Shown in pieces: positions 1 through 12,914 of a DNA stretch of 64,000 bases. The notes below the pieces were generated by a model. That model worked only from the letters and a program-made list of their open reading frames with translations. It did not search any database and had not been told where the DNA came from. Each line of letters starts with the position of its first letter. Positions within the stretch are counted from its first letter, which is position 1. The DNA comes from Ailanthus altissimus (taxonomy: Eukaryota > Streptophyta > Magnoliopsida > Sapindales > Simaroubaceae), in assembly GCA_946807835.1 (NCBI GenBank), contig OX327695.1, forward strand, positions 26,642,501 to 26,706,500. The letters are read 5' to 3'. Both the position numbers and the translations under genes were made by a program.

Positions 1-576
1 TTTGAACATCTTGGATTGTTTTTGATAATTTAGAGGAATTTATGAGCTATGGCATGCTCGAAAATGGATGTTGGTTTATTAAGGAACCGAACTACTATTC
101 TATTCTTAAACCTTGAATCGTCTTTCATTTGAACTCTGTAAATTAATTCTCATATGTACTTGAGTGTTTACTTTAGGGGTAAGTACTTGGTTGAGTGTGT
201 CAAGGATTTAAGTCTTGACAGATACAAAGGTAGTATAATAATCCTCTTCTTATATTGAGGGTTTTCTTCCCTTCGTGTGAGAGTTCTACACTATTTCTGT
301 AGAGTTTGTTTTCAAGTGTGTGTTAGTGTAGGGTTTGTTAATATACTTGTTTCTCTATTTACGTTTTTAACTTTTTATTTATTCTATATTTTATCTTAAA
401 ATATAAATATACCTAGATAAATTTAATGTATGGTATCTACATAAATATTTTTTTAAAATATATATATTTCAATTTAAATTTTTTTTTTTAGAATAGAATA
501 AAAGAAGAGTAATTTTGTCCATTCCGAATATAATCAATTCCTTTCTCCTTGTAATTCTTTGCACGAACCAAACAGC
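1..576. other. upstream flank, no gene recognised
   Basis: No coding region is supported here. The stretch is AT-rich, with a long T run near 480-490. It has a few pyrimidine-rich patches around 240-300 that could be the end of a repeat, but I cannot assign it. It forms the 5' flank of the first Tm-1-like gene. Confidence 0.4.
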
Positions 577-586
577 GAATATATAC
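577..586 (+). promoter_or_regulatory. possible TATA box of Tm-1-like gene 1
   Basis: The motif GAATATATACC lies about 120 bases upstream of the ATG at 702 and is followed by a CT-rich leader (CCCCCTTCACCTTTC), a common plant transcription-start context. This is inference from spacing and composition only. Confidence 0.35.
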
Positions 587-701
587 CCCCTTCACCTTTC
601 TATCTCCTTTCATTGTCATTTTTCTAATCAAATATCACCCAAGTGTAAGCCGGACAAGATCACCTCAAACAACTCCCAAACACCGAGTCAGAAGTTTGAA
701 G

Positions 702-3007
702 ATGGCCGGTTGTGAAGATAAAACTCCACGAGTGTTCTGTATTGCAACGGCAGATACAAAGCTGGTGGAGCTCCGGTTTCTCTCGGAATCCGTTCGTTCC
801 AATCTCATCACCTTCTCCAACACCTCTTCCAGAGTTCGTATATTTCAAACACATCCATGCTATGTAAAGCAGTTTTTGGATTTGACAATCATGACTTTGA
901 CTAGTTTATATATTGTTAGACTTAGCAAATTAACGAGAGCTATATGTTTTCACTACCGTAGTTTCCAAGAAATGAAGCAAAGTAGTAAAACGCTTGGAAG
1001 GAAAAAAACAAGTTATGATATAAAAATATATTGATAATGGAAGAAATTGAATGCCCATTTTTTATTATTGTAATTTCTTTTTTCTTGTTGTTGCTTTACA
1101 AAATATGGACTTATCTATTCCATTATAAGCATTTATGCAATTATACCACGCTGGGATATTACTGGATCAATTAACAGTTCTGCTTAGTTGGTTGGAGATT
1201 GAGTTTTGTGTTATACCTAGCAAGACTATTTTGTGTGTATTATTGGATTCGTAAAGCGGAGAGGGAGTAGACCTTTATAAACTATGTGCAAGTCGGAAGG
1301 CTGGTTCTTGAATTTTCAAATTCTAGTTGTTGGATTATATAATGGACTATTCTTTCAATTGTATTCATGAAAACAGCAGGTCCAAGTTGTGGTGGTTGAT
1401 GTTTCTGCCAGTCAAAAGGAGACTCAAACTTTGGAGGATTTGATCTTTGTGACTAGAAAGCAAATCCTATCTTGCTATTTTGGGTCAGAAGAGAGAGGCA
1501 CAGCTATGCTTCCAGATGACAGGGGAGAAGCTGTAGCTATGATGAGTAAAGCACTCGCAAATTTCCTTAAAATAGCACAGGAGAATAATGTGGTTGCCGG
1601 AGTCATTGGCCTTGGAGGCACTGGAGGCACATCACTAATGTCATCTGCTTTTAGAACTCTTCCAATTGGAATACCTAAGATCATTGTTTCAACTGTAGCC
1701 AGTGGTCAAACTCAACCTTATATTGGGACATCAGATTTGCTTTTGTTTCCGTCTATTGTTGATATATGTGGAGTTAACAATGTTAGCAGGATTGTGTTGT
1801 CAAATGCTGCTGCTGCTTTTGCTGGAATGGTAATTGGGAAGCTTGAAATGTCCAGGGATTCCTATACTATTAATGAAAAACCAGCTGTTGCAATGACCAT
1901 GTTTGGGGTTACAACTCCATGTGTAAATGCTGTCAAAGAAAGATTACAACAAGAAGGCTATGAGGTCCTGGTTTTTCATGCCACTGGGATTGGTGGCAGG
2001 GCTATGGAATCTCTGGTTAGAGAAGGATTCATACAGGTAAATCTCTGCACATTTACATGGATTCAGAATTCTCAAGATTTGCTAACTCAAAAGAGTTATA
2101 ACATTGAAAATGACTTATACCTAGGGTGTTTTGGATATAACAACAACGGAGGTTGCTGATTATGTAGTTGGAGGTATTATGGCATGTGATGATTCGCGCT
2201 TTGATATAATCATAGAGAAGAAGATTCCATTGGTCTTAAGTGTTGGAGCCTTAGATATGGTGACATTGGGAGCTAAAAACACCCTACCCCCTGAATTTCA
2301 ACGAAGAAAGACTCATGTACATAATCATCGGGTAATATATATCCCCAACTATAACTCTGGATTTTTGCCTTAGAATATTGGCATAGAACTGCAATCAGAT
2401 TTGCATATTATTTTAGTTAGAACATACCCAATTATCTGATATATTTATCTCCTAAAGAAGTAGAACGGCAATTAATCTGTTATTATACTCTGTATTATTA
2501 CTCTAATGAATTTACTTGATGATTTCTGATTTCAATACTTCTAAATAGCAGATTACAGCCATGCGAACCACCATAGATGAGAACAAGAAATTTGCTGGCT
2601 TTATAGCTGAAAAACTGAACAAGTCACAATCAAAGTTCAGAGTCTGCCTGCCAGAAAAGGGTGTCTCAGCTTTAGATGCCCCTGGTAAGGCCTTTTATGA
2701 TCCGGAGGCAACTTTTGCTCTTATAAATGAACTGCAGAGCCTAGTCAAGACAGATGGAGATCGACAGGTAGTGTTATATCAAATACTGTTGATATTAGTT
2801 GCAATTTAATAACGTTACATGATCACACAGATGAACTCTGCATAGTGTATATATTTACAGGTTAAGGTTTATCCTCATCATATTAATGAACCCGAGTTTG
2901 CAGAAGCACTGGTCGACTCATTTTTGGAGATCGGTTTGAAAAATCATGAAGAAACCGGTCAAGTCAATCAAGACCCTCATGGGGATTTTGATTTTAACAG
3001 GGATTAA
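702..3007 (+). CDS. Tm-1-like protein, N-terminal domain only (452 aa)
   Basis: Five exons: 702-833, 1380-2036, 2125-2331, 2552-2767 and 2861-3007. All introns are GT-AG and the joined frame is open for 452 codons. The product matches, exon for exon, the N-terminal half of the complete copy at 16518-20776: exons 2, 3 and 4 are 657, 207 and 216 nt in both. This is the UPF0261-type domain of tomato Tm-1, a protein that binds tobamovirus replication proteins and blocks viral RNA replication. Visible motifs are [38 protein letters not shown] and [13 protein letters not shown]. Exon 5 stops with TAA where the longer copy enters its linker, and no trace of the C-terminal TIM-barrel exons is seen before 3530. 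The start is the only ATG giving the conserved [12 protein letters not shown] opening. It could be a functional single-domain gene or a young pseudogene; intact splice sites and frame favour the former. Confidence 0.82.
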
Positions 3008-3529
3008 CAAACTGAACAAGCATAGAAAACCTGCATTTTCTTCCTCCAAAGCTACAGTTTCCAAATTCTGTCAAGAGAACTTCAGCATCCTTTCTCATCA
3101 AGTACTTGCATATTACACCTGAAAATAATGTTATAATGATGAATTAATGTTTACTGGTGGCGACGAGATATGACTTGCAGATGTTGCATGTTTGGGATTT
3201 TATATTACATTAATGAAATGTTCCACGTTGCAGTAATTCAGTTACCACAACTTATACAGAAGACATGATGACATTGACATATCATAAAAGCCAGTATGGA
3301 AATTTATTAATGAAGATATCGTTTTCGTTTACATCAATCAGGTTCGTTGTTTGGCATCACCAGACACCGATGAAAACTTTGCCTAGGATTGATGTGGAAA
3401 CCAATGCTTTGTGGTGTGTGTTTGCTAGATACGGTTGCACAATATGGTGCCGTTTTGGTAACACTTGTGTTAAAAGGAAATACATTTCTCTTTGTGAGGT
3501 TAGGTTAAGTTCTTTATGAGATTAGGTTA
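3008..3529. other. 3' flank of Tm-1-like gene 1
   Basis: Probable 3' UTR and flank. AATAAT-type poly(A) context occurs near 3124. I compared this stretch by eye with exons 6-9 of the complete paralogue and found no remnant of them. Confidence 0.4.
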
Positions 3530-4260
3530 AGTGAAGAACTCTAATTAAGATCAATTTTAAATTTTAATCTCTTTACATAATAGAATAATGTGATGACAAA
3601 TAAAATTAACAAGAATATAAAGTAAATAATAAATCGCACAATATAATCACTTATATAATTTAGTCAATTGTTTATGTTTATGGTAGATTTAAGGATTCTA
3701 ACCTCTCTTTTTAAATTTCTAGAGAATTTATAAGAAAATACAATAAAACACACTCAAAAAGATCTAACGAATGGTGTATCTTTATTCTCCCAAGAACAAT
3801 GAATACTCAAATAGCGGTTGCAATCTAGTACACACAAATATTTAGTGTCTACCTAATTATTTTTTCTCTCATAGAGTCTCTTTTAATGCTTGATAATTAA
3901 TCTAAAGAGTTTATAAATATTTTTATAAGAATTATTTCATGCCTACTAATCTTAAACTTAGTTGAAATAAAAGTCCATGCGTTTTAAGAGTTCAAACCTC
4001 CCCAAAACTCATAACGAAGCAAATTTGCACTTTTCACATCTGACGCTGCTCTTTCTGTCTTAAGTGCTGCGGTGCTCAACCTTAGACAATAATTTTGTAT
4101 TTTTTTTGCCTCCTTTCGCGTCTTTAAATTTTATTTCGCTTCTCCCTTATATTTTTTACACATCCTAAACTTTTTATGACTCTACTTTTTAATATTTTTC
4201 ACAATTTTTATTCATATAAAATTATTATATCATCAAATTCTAATAACTTAACATGTTGAA
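3530..4260 (-). repeat. LTR-like repeat, copy A
   Basis: This block aligns by eye with 50785-51575. Shared stretches include AAGGATTCTAACCTCTCTT, TTAGTGTCTACCTA, TAGAGTCTCT and TTAATGCTT, in the same order and at similar spacing. Read on the minus strand it would begin TGTTAAGTTATTAG. The layout suggests a solo LTR of a retroelement. Copy A is more AT-rich and more diverged than copy B. Boundaries are approximate. Confidence 0.55.
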
Positions 4261-5159
4261 AAATATTAGAATGTAAATACCATAACGGCTCTTTCTGTGA
4301 ACTTGAACTTAAAAGCTTAATCTATTGAATTTTTTTTTTAAGAGCGTATGATAAAGAACCATATATTTATTTTATTTATTAAAATAAAGGTTCTGTGCTT
4401 AAATCCTACGTCCCTTATTTAAAACATAATAATATATTATATCTTTCGAGAGGTTATGAATTTGAATTCTGAAAAACCTTCATTTAATTAAGGAAGACAT
4501 ATAACAAGATTATGAATATGTGTTTGTAACCACGTAACAAGAACACGGCCCAGATTATGAATACGTGCCATGTTAAATTTTGTACGATTACTTTGTTAGC
4601 TTTATTTGAAATTGTTTTTGTTTTTGACAAATTTACGAGGGATAAGTTTTTTCATTGCGTTTGCTTGCTACGAACTGAATGGCTGTATAATTATATCCTG
4701 AATTCACACATTAATAACCTAATGATAGAGAGAGAATAAAATTGAAACAATATTTCGCCTTGGTATCTTATATAAAATCTGAATTATCTTTCCCATCAAA
4801 TTAAGAACAACTTGTAACTTGTTACGTGTTATTTAAACTTGTAAGTAGGGTTTGTTAGGGTCTGTTTGGGATTGTTGTTAAGGAGGCCAAAAGCGACTTT
4901 GAAAGTTAAAAGTTAATTTAAGTGTTTGATAAATTATTTTCAAATTTATTTTTAGTAAAATTATCCCATCTTACAGTAATTTTTGAGAAGTTGTGGGAGA
5001 GTTGCTTTTCAAAATTAGTTTTTTTTGCATTAAATATCTTTTCATATATATCTTCATATAAATCAAACAAAGTCAAAATTATTCTTATAGTTTTTATTTA
5101 ATTCAAAGTTTATCTACTAATAAATAAATAAAATTTAATTTAAATTGTGTTTTATTTAT
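4261..5159. other. AT-rich intergenic DNA, possible MITE start
   Basis: No gene is seen. Around 4855 the motif GGGTCTGTTTGGGATTG resembles the outer end of plant hAT-type MITEs. The matching opposite end was not identified, possibly because the next element inserted into it. Confidence 0.3.
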
Positions 5160-6035
5160 CTATCTCTAATAAATAAATACATTAAAAAAATAAATATTAT
5201 TAAGAATACCCTTAGAGTATGATCTAATTTTAGTAAAATTTACTAGTTTAAAAAATAAATAATAATGGCCAACCGTTATAGAATATTCTATTAGAAATAA
5301 CTAAATTACTCTTAGAAACATATTCTATCCTACAATGCACTATTTTTCAAAAAAAAAAAAAATTTAAATAATAAATTAATAATTATTTTTTTAGTTTTTA
5401 AATTAATAATAATATTAATAATTTAATAAAAATAATAAACCGAAAGCCATTTGGCCGCTTCTTCCAACGGCCATTATGGCCACTAACCAGCGGCCATTTG
5501 GCTGCTTAAATTACGACCAAAATAACCGCTTGTACAATGGTCTGGCCCTTGCACTAAGGCCAAAATGCCTGCTTGTACTACTGCCATTATGGTCGCTTTA
5601 ACAACAGTCATTTTGGTCGCTATTTTCGGTGGCTATTTGGCCATTGGACTATTCAAGTAGCCATTTGACTGCCGATTCTAATGGCCAAAATGATTGCTAA
5701 CTTTTGTCTTTTTTTAATTTTTTTTTTTGTTTTAAAAATATTTAAGTGTTTGGATACAAGGTTAATATTGTTTAGATAAGAGATAAATATTTTTGGATAT
5801 AGGGATAAGGGTATTTGGATGCGGGATAAGGGCTGTTTGGATAAAAACAGCATTGAAATGATGATATTATCTTTTTACAGTTAATTTTAACATAATATTC
5901 CCTAACGGTTAGGTATTACTGTCTATTTTCTAAACTAGTAAGTTTTACTAAAATTAAGCCATACCTCAAGGGTATTCTTGATAATATCCTTAAAAATATG
6001 TATAAATATTAAAAAATATATAAAAGTATGTTATG
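5160..6035. mobile_element. non-autonomous DNA element with long terminal inverted repeats
   Basis: The left arm (about 5160-5295) and the right arm (about 5890-6035) are inverted copies. Shared pieces include AAGAATACCCTT, TAATTTTAGTAAAA, ACTAGTTTA and CCGTTA in order. Arms of more than 85 bases are typical of Mutator-like (MULE) elements, but I could not find a clean target-site duplication. No transposase ORF is present. The interior holds the GGCCATTT-rich array described separately. Confidence 0.6.
5440..5700. repeat. degenerate GGCCATTTGGC/GGTCGCTT array
   Basis: Within an otherwise AT-rich element, short units such as GCCATTTGGCCGCTT, GGCCATTATGGCC, CGGCCATTTGGCTGCTT and CATTTTGGTCGCT recur every 15-30 bases in both orientations. 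It reads as an imperfect, partly palindromic microarray. No coding frame explains it. Confidence 0.6.
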
Positions 6036-6090
6036 TATATATATATTATTATATTTAGATAGAAATATATTATTTATTTTTTTAAAAAGA

Positions 6091-6092
6091 TT

Positions 6093-6123
<31 letters not shown>
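6091..6123. repeat. (TTG)n microsatellite
   Basis: About ten perfect TTG/GTT triplets abut the left end of the solo LTR at 6119. Slippage here may have blurred that insertion's target-site duplication. Confidence 0.9.
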
Positions 6124-8473
6124 AAATTTGTGTTCACGTGCCATCCTATTGTTGTATGAATATTTTATTTTATAATATTTATCTAGTTCATTATTTGTTA
6201 AATTGCTAATTACTATTATTAAATGGTTCAATGCTTGTGACGTTACAGACATTATATGATCTAAAAGGGTTCAAATTTGGTTTTAAAAAGTTTAGATTAA
6301 TGCTAAGAGTTAACATCACTGAAAACTATAAATGTTAAAAAGTTAGTATGTTATATTAATCAGTGAAGTCTAAGTCTTAGAATCTTGTCTGTGACGATAT
6401 AAGGACCTAAGAATACATTAGTAATAATATAGTTGCAAGAGTTGCAATAAGTGTTAAGAAATGTTATTATACAAGTCTATTCTCAAATTATATGTTCCTA
6501 GTCTTAATTCACCGATGCAGGTCTGACGGTGGAATCTTTTTACATAGACCAGTGTATATTATACCTAGATGCTCTAGATGGTTGTTCTTAACTAACCATG
6601 GGCTTATTGAAAGTTCGTATAGCATATAGGTGTTCAGTGAGGACTGATTACTGAACAGACTCAATGAGTATCCCAATAGACATCTTATAAAGCCATCAAT
6701 TGAAGGTCCTCTCGAGTTGAGTAGTATACGTGGTCCTTTGACCCTGAGTACTATGGTGAACTTGTAAGTGATCTATCATACTTTGGTTTTGCGCATGTCA
6801 CAGACCTTTTATAGTGTGACCGTTGGGTGTCGCTGGGTATGGTCCGATGCTTATGAAGTCCGGTGTGTACAAATATGGAATCCGTTAGCTCACATGGATG
6901 AGTTATATATCTGGATGCTTAGAGACTGTATCTTAGAAGTCTTATGGCCATAAGCAACGAACCTAGAAAAAGAGTTTCCTACAGGGTTAAACAATTTTGT
7001 AAAAGTGTTTGCATATATTGTTTATTAAGATACGTGTCTAGAGATAAGTTTACGAATGAGCACATAGAAATTTGACGGTAATAATCTATATCCCTACTCT
7101 TCTAGGATATGATTGGCGAAAGAATTATACGTATACGCCATGACCTTAACTTGTATGGTCTACTATACTGATTTGTAATATTCGTGACGTGTGCATGGTG
7201 CATCGATTTTGAACTCATAGAATAGTTCTGTTTGACAAATCGGGAGTGGACCGAGAGAGTCCCATAATATAAAGTGTACTCATTGTGCACTAGAGCAGCG
7301 TACTGATTGAATAATTCGATTCAGAAAATTTCAGCAGACTAGACATTTACTTCGATTTTCCTCCGGTCGTGTATGTGTCAAGACTTAAGAGTTAAGTACA
7401 TCAATTAGTTAATAATTAGTTGTTGACCAATGGGATATTGACACATGACAAATGTGGGTCAATTATTGTTTGATTTAGAAATTATTAAAATGACCTTATT
7501 TGTTGAACAAATAATATCATTATTTTATTCATTAAAATATTTACTGAATAAAATAATAATAATAATATATGATATTATTATTTAATTAAAATCAAACAAT
7601 TAATTTTTTATGTAAATTGGCATGTGTTTCTACCATTTAATATGATTAGATTATTTGTTTAATATTTATTGAATGAAATGATAAATATAAATTGGTAGCA
7701 TTTGTTAAAGGTAGGTCTTAAGATGTTTCTTAATAATGAGAAAGTATTTTCTCATTTGGCCTAAATTAAGGCCAAGTTCATTTAAATAATTTTTCATTTT
7801 GTTTTGCTTTCATTTGGTTTATTATAAATAATAATAAACAAAAATCAATGCCAAACATAATGGATGCCATTAGGTAAGATAATGAAAGATAATAATAGAC
7901 AAAACACTAATGGCAAATATAATGGATGCCATTAGGTGAGAAAATGATAGAAAATAATAAATAAAATAAAGAGCAATTAATTGCTCAATTAATTATCAAA
8001 AATTCATGCAAGGGGTTAAGGGAAATGAGAGAAGTGAATTTTGCTAAGTGTTAGAAAATTCTCTCAAGTGTTGAGAGCACAAAAACACAACTCTTCTATT
8101 TTTTTCTCTTCTATTTTTTTGATCACCCATATCACAAGGTAGAAACAAAGATTTAAGAGTTGAATCATTTGCTGAAAAAATTGCTATTCTAGATTTCTCA
8201 AGCCCACCGTGTTGAGGAACTAGAATTGTAAACGGGTTGTGTCAAAGGTGGGTACTCCGGTTCGACCAAATACCAAAGGGTTGACAATGTACTATTTCTC
8301 AATCTTGATGTATTTTACATTTATGAAATAACATGTAAAATTTATTTGTGTTTATCATTGAGTAATTTATATTCTACTCATCTGCTATGCATGTATGTAT
8401 GTGATACGTATACTATATTTGAATGATAGACACAAACCCATATGCATGCACCATAGGTTTAAAATCACTCACA
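6119..8473 (+). mobile_element. solo LTR 1 of a long-LTR retroelement family
   Basis: This block aligns along its length with 10738-12914 in the same orientation. Shared pieces include CACGTGCCAT, GTAACATTACAGACATT (GTGACGTTACAGACATT here), GAAGGTCCTCTCGAGTTGAG, GTGTCGCTGGGTATGGTCCG and ACTTGTATGGTCT. It starts TGTTGAAA and ends CTCACA. The flanks are GTTGT on the left and GTTAT on the right, a near-match consistent with a 5-bp duplication altered by the adjoining TTG repeat. No gag or pol lies beside it, so a solo LTR is the simplest reading. Strand is set by TG to CA only. Confidence 0.65.
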
Positions 8474-9540
8474 GTTATTAGGTCTATTTTTATTATATCA
8501 ATTTCTACCACACTATAATAGTAAAATTTATCAAATGCATATATATTTAAAGTACTGTTGAAAACATAATTTACCAAATACTTAATGATTCTTTGTATAT
8601 CTAATTATTTTTGTTGAGCATATTATTAATAAGTCCAACAGCCCTTCTACTTAAAAATTAGGTTTCAATGCTTGAAGCAAAATTGAGCCTAAAGAAAGAT
8701 AAACCGAACCTACTAAAGGATAAAACGACCCAAAAGAGCTTGAAAATGAAAAATAGAGTTAGACTAAGCCCAAAAGGGGTAAAACAACCAAATTATCTTC
8801 AAAGAAAGATAAAAAGATAGAATTGCTCAAACAACACTACTTCTCTATTCTTCAATCATAATTCTACTTGAGCATGAATTCTCTTAATGAAATCTCCAAT
8901 CTATTATACAGTTAGTACTTTATCACATGTACACATAATGATAAGGTGATAAGAATTACCATCTTATCGCAAACTTGATATAGTGTGCATAAATTAAACT
9001 CTATCACTGCATATAAATTATGATTGAAACTCTGTCAATTTGCACTATAAAAAGACATGTATTATATGTTTACATTCATCGAATACTCATAGTTATGGAG
9101 ATTATAATCTTATTGGTTACAAGTACTCCCACATACTGCACGCCTGTGTTAATCATAGGGATGGTAAAATTATATGCAAACTCATTAAAACTATTTTGGG
9201 ATTTTGAAAAAGATTTGATAAGGGTTGAAATAGGTTTGGTACACGTCTGGTATACAAAATTAAAATTTGTAACGAATTTGAGATGGATACAAGTTTGATA
9301 AAACAATCTATGGATTCCAGCAACGGGTATCCACAAATACAACATTTTTTTCTTAATTTGTTAAAGAAAAAAATGTGATATGTTGCATATTGCATGCCTA
9401 GTATACTTAGCATGCATGCAAAGAGCGCACGTTGTGTAGTAACCACTTATCCAACACCGAAAATAATAAATATTTATATATATGTATAATATTCATATTT
9501 TATTTGTATGTGGATGATACTTAATTTATGTATTATTATT
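8474..9540. other. intergenic DNA between repeats
   Basis: No convincing gene is present. A stretch at about 9150-9330 (starting near GGGATGGTAAAATT and containing ACGGGTATCC) looks like a decayed repeat. ORFs under 100 codons on both strands lack family signatures. Confidence 0.35.
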
Positions 9541-10737
9541 AGTATTGTTTGTATAGATTAAGGACATACTATTAATATTGGGTTTATTTGCAAGACTTTA
9601 AATTTATTTTAGGGACTAAATTGTAATACTTTGAATATTTTGGGAGTTAATTTGTAAAGACTAAAAGTTAACCTCTTAGTATAAAAATACATATTTTAAA
9701 CCCTAATTTACTCATTTTTGGGTCGAGCCACCCCTTTAGAGAGAGAAAAGAGAGAAATAGAGGGGAGAGAAAGAGAAGAAGAAATTAGAATTTTGAGTTT
9801 TAAGAGGTATATCATAACTATTTCTCAATTTATTTGTGTTAATTTAGTTAATTCCTTTAAGTTTTGATTTCTGAAAATATGTGCAATTGAGGATTTGATG
9901 TGAATTTTGTAAGATATTGTGAGAATTGATGATGATTTATGTAGATAGCTTGATAAATCATGATGAATTGCAGAATTTCTACTTGATAGTCAATTGATCC
10001 AAGAATTTTATACATTGTTGTGCTTCAATTCTGGTTTTGAATTTTGAGTATATGAAATTATACATATCTAGAATCATTTAAGACTTTGAATCGATTGCAA
10101 ATTTCAGAAATTAAATATTTAGTGAATTTACCAAAATGACCCTGAAATTCTAAAAATTTTCTTTGTTAACAGTATGATACAGTGACAAACAATTTTTGAT
10201 CTACTGAATGACCTTTAAAAATTATGTATTTTTGAAATATGATAAATTTATATGTCTAATATGATATATTTAAAATTTAGAATTTAGATCAATGTGGTTA
10301 AATTGTTATGATTTTCTAAAGTGTATTAGCTCATTGCAGTATTTGATTAACAAATTTTTAACGCTATGGAATAAAATAGTTTTAAAATACATTTGACAGA
10401 GATTTTGAAGTAAAATATTTATCATGGATTGAAATATCTGTCAAGAGTAATTATATGGTAGTTTTATAATTTTTGAGTTACTATATGATTTTATAAAATT
10501 AGGAGATTGAATACTATTCAATAAATATCTTGATCCTATCAAGATAATAGTTTAGATTTGATGGTGTTTATGAAATAGATTGTGTATGAATTATGATATG
10601 ATATTCATATATAATAAGGATATATGAGTCAAGAATGATATATTCTGATTTTGGAGTAATTGGACATCATTTTATGTATAATAAATTTTTGTAAAGTGTA
10701 AGTGGTCAGAATGACAGGTTTTGAGAAACCAAGTAAT

Positions 10738-12914
10738 TGTAAGAGCTGGTGCTCACGTGCCATTCCAATATTGTATGAATATTAAATGTTAATATTTATA
10801 CAATAAACATTTCAAATAAAGATTGTTAATATCATATTAACATGGTAAAATGCTTGTAACATTACAGACATTGTTTGATCTGAAATAGTTCAGATCTGGT
10901 TTAAAGGAATTTAGACCAGAACTAATAGTTATCAAAGCTGAGAGTTATAAATGCTAATGGTTAGCACTGTTAATAGTTATCAGTTTATAAGAGTCAGCGA
11001 GGTCTAAAGAGTTAGAACTTTGTCTATAATGAGACAAAGACCTGAGAGTATACTTATAATGATATAGTTGCAATAGGTGCTAAGAAATATCATTATGTAA
11101 GTATGTCTCAAATATAATGTTCCTAATCTATGATCACCAATGCAGGTCTATCGGTGAATTCACAATATATAGATTAGTGTATATCTATATCTGACTAGTT
11201 CAGATGGTTGTTCTTAGCTGACTATGAGCTTAGAACTTGTATAGGCATGCGAGTATCCAGTCAAGACTGGATACTGAACAGACTCATGAGGACCCTAATA
11301 GATATCCTATGAAACCGTCAAAGGAAGGTCCTCTCGAGTTGAGTAGTAATCGTGGTCCTTTGACCTGAGCGCCACGGTGGTCTTGTGAGTGATCCATCAT
11401 GCTTTGGTTCCACATATGTCAGAGACCTTTCATGGTCTGACCGCTATGTGTCGCTGGGTATGGTCCGATGCTCATGGAGTCCGGTGTGCGTAAATAAGGG
11501 ATCCATCAGCTTACGTAGGTAAGTTGTATATCCGATGCTCCGAGATTGTATTTCATAAAGTCTTGTGACCACAAGCATAAACCCGGGAAAAGAGTTTCCC
11601 ACAGGGTTAAACAATATAGCAAAAATGTTTGCGTATATTGTTTATAGAGATACGAATCTGGAGATAAGATTATTGGATGAGCAAATGGGGATTTGATGGT
11701 GTTGATCTATATCCCCGCACATCCAGGATATAAATGATGGAAGGATTATACGTATACGTTATGACCTCAACTTGTATGGTCTGACACGCTGATTTGTAAT
11801 ATTCGTAATGTGTGCGTGGGGCATCGATTACGGATTAATGGAATAGTTCCATTTGACAAATCGGGTGTGGACCTAGAGAGTCCCAATATGAAATGTACTC
11901 TTTGAGTACTTGGGCAGTTTACCGTATTGAATTGTTCAATACAGTATAATTCAGCAATTACTAAAGTTACGTTAACTAAAGTATATGGTTAAATGGTGGG
12001 ATCCACTTTAGGTTAACTTGGTAACCTAGTAAAGATATAAAAGTAATTTCACTTTATGATTATTTAATTGTTAAATAATTAAAATAAATATTTATTTATT
12101 TAATTGTTAAATAAATGATTTAACTTAACTAAGGTTAAAAGTTAACCAAATGGTTAAGTTAAGTTAACCTTACTTAAAGGTTAAGTAAAGGTTAACCTAA
12201 CCATAGTTAAGTTAGTTAACTATGGTTAAAGTAATTAAATATTTATTAACTTAAAGGTTAAGTTAAAATAATCTAACTATGATTAAATATTAACTAAGGT
12301 TAGGTTAAGTCAAATGAAATGCAAATGAAATTCAAATTAGTTTGGAATTTATGCATTAGTATATAAAGTGAAATGAAATTGAAAATCATGAAGTTTTTAG
12401 TTTTAGGTTTTGCAATTTTGGGAGCCATTTCAATTTGAGAAATTAAAATTGTTTGTTTTGTGTTTTAAGTGTTAGAACAACAAAACAAATTAGATAAATG
12501 GTTACTAAATGTAATAACTAAAAACAAGATTTGTTTTATTTATTCAAGAGTTGAATAAAAGGAAAAACAAATTTAATTAAGTTAAATAGTTTAACTTTAA
12601 ATCATGTTTAAGAGTTAAACACAAATGCTGAATTAAGATGCTGCCATTCTAGACAATCAAACCCACCCTTGTTGATTGCTAGGATTGATCAAAGATTCAT
12701 TTTATGGTGGACTTCATAGAAAATTAATCCAAAGGCTTCATTGGTGATATTTTCTCAATCTCGAATTTTCAGTTAATCAAATGTTATTTTCTGTGTTCAT
12801 TGTATATAATCTTCCGCTGTGCACATGTATATATAAGATATGTATATTGTTTGTATGATGAACACAACCCACATGCAAGCACCCTAGTTTTAATGTAACC
12901 CAACACACCCAACA
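10738..12914 (+). mobile_element. solo LTR 2 (2,177 bp) with 5-bp target-site duplication
   Basis: It begins TGTAAGAGCTGGTGC, ends CACACCCAACA, and is flanked on both sides by GTAAT (10733-10737 and 12915-12919). It is homologous to 6119-8473. Because it carries its own matching duplication it is an independent insertion, not the partner LTR of the other copy. No ORF of note is present. An internal stretch around 12130-12310 is built from GGTTAAGTTAA-type short repeats. Confidence 0.78.

Noticed and set aside
9020..9446. overlapping 89-97 codon ORFs
   Set aside because: They overlap on both strands, are rich in Ile, Phe and Tyr from AT composition, and lack start context or domains.
6119..12914. 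the two related 2.2-2.35 kb blocks as paired LTRs of one element
   Set aside because: The right block has its own 5-bp duplication (GTAAT on both sides), and the 2.3 kb between them has no gag, pol, primer site or polypurine tract.
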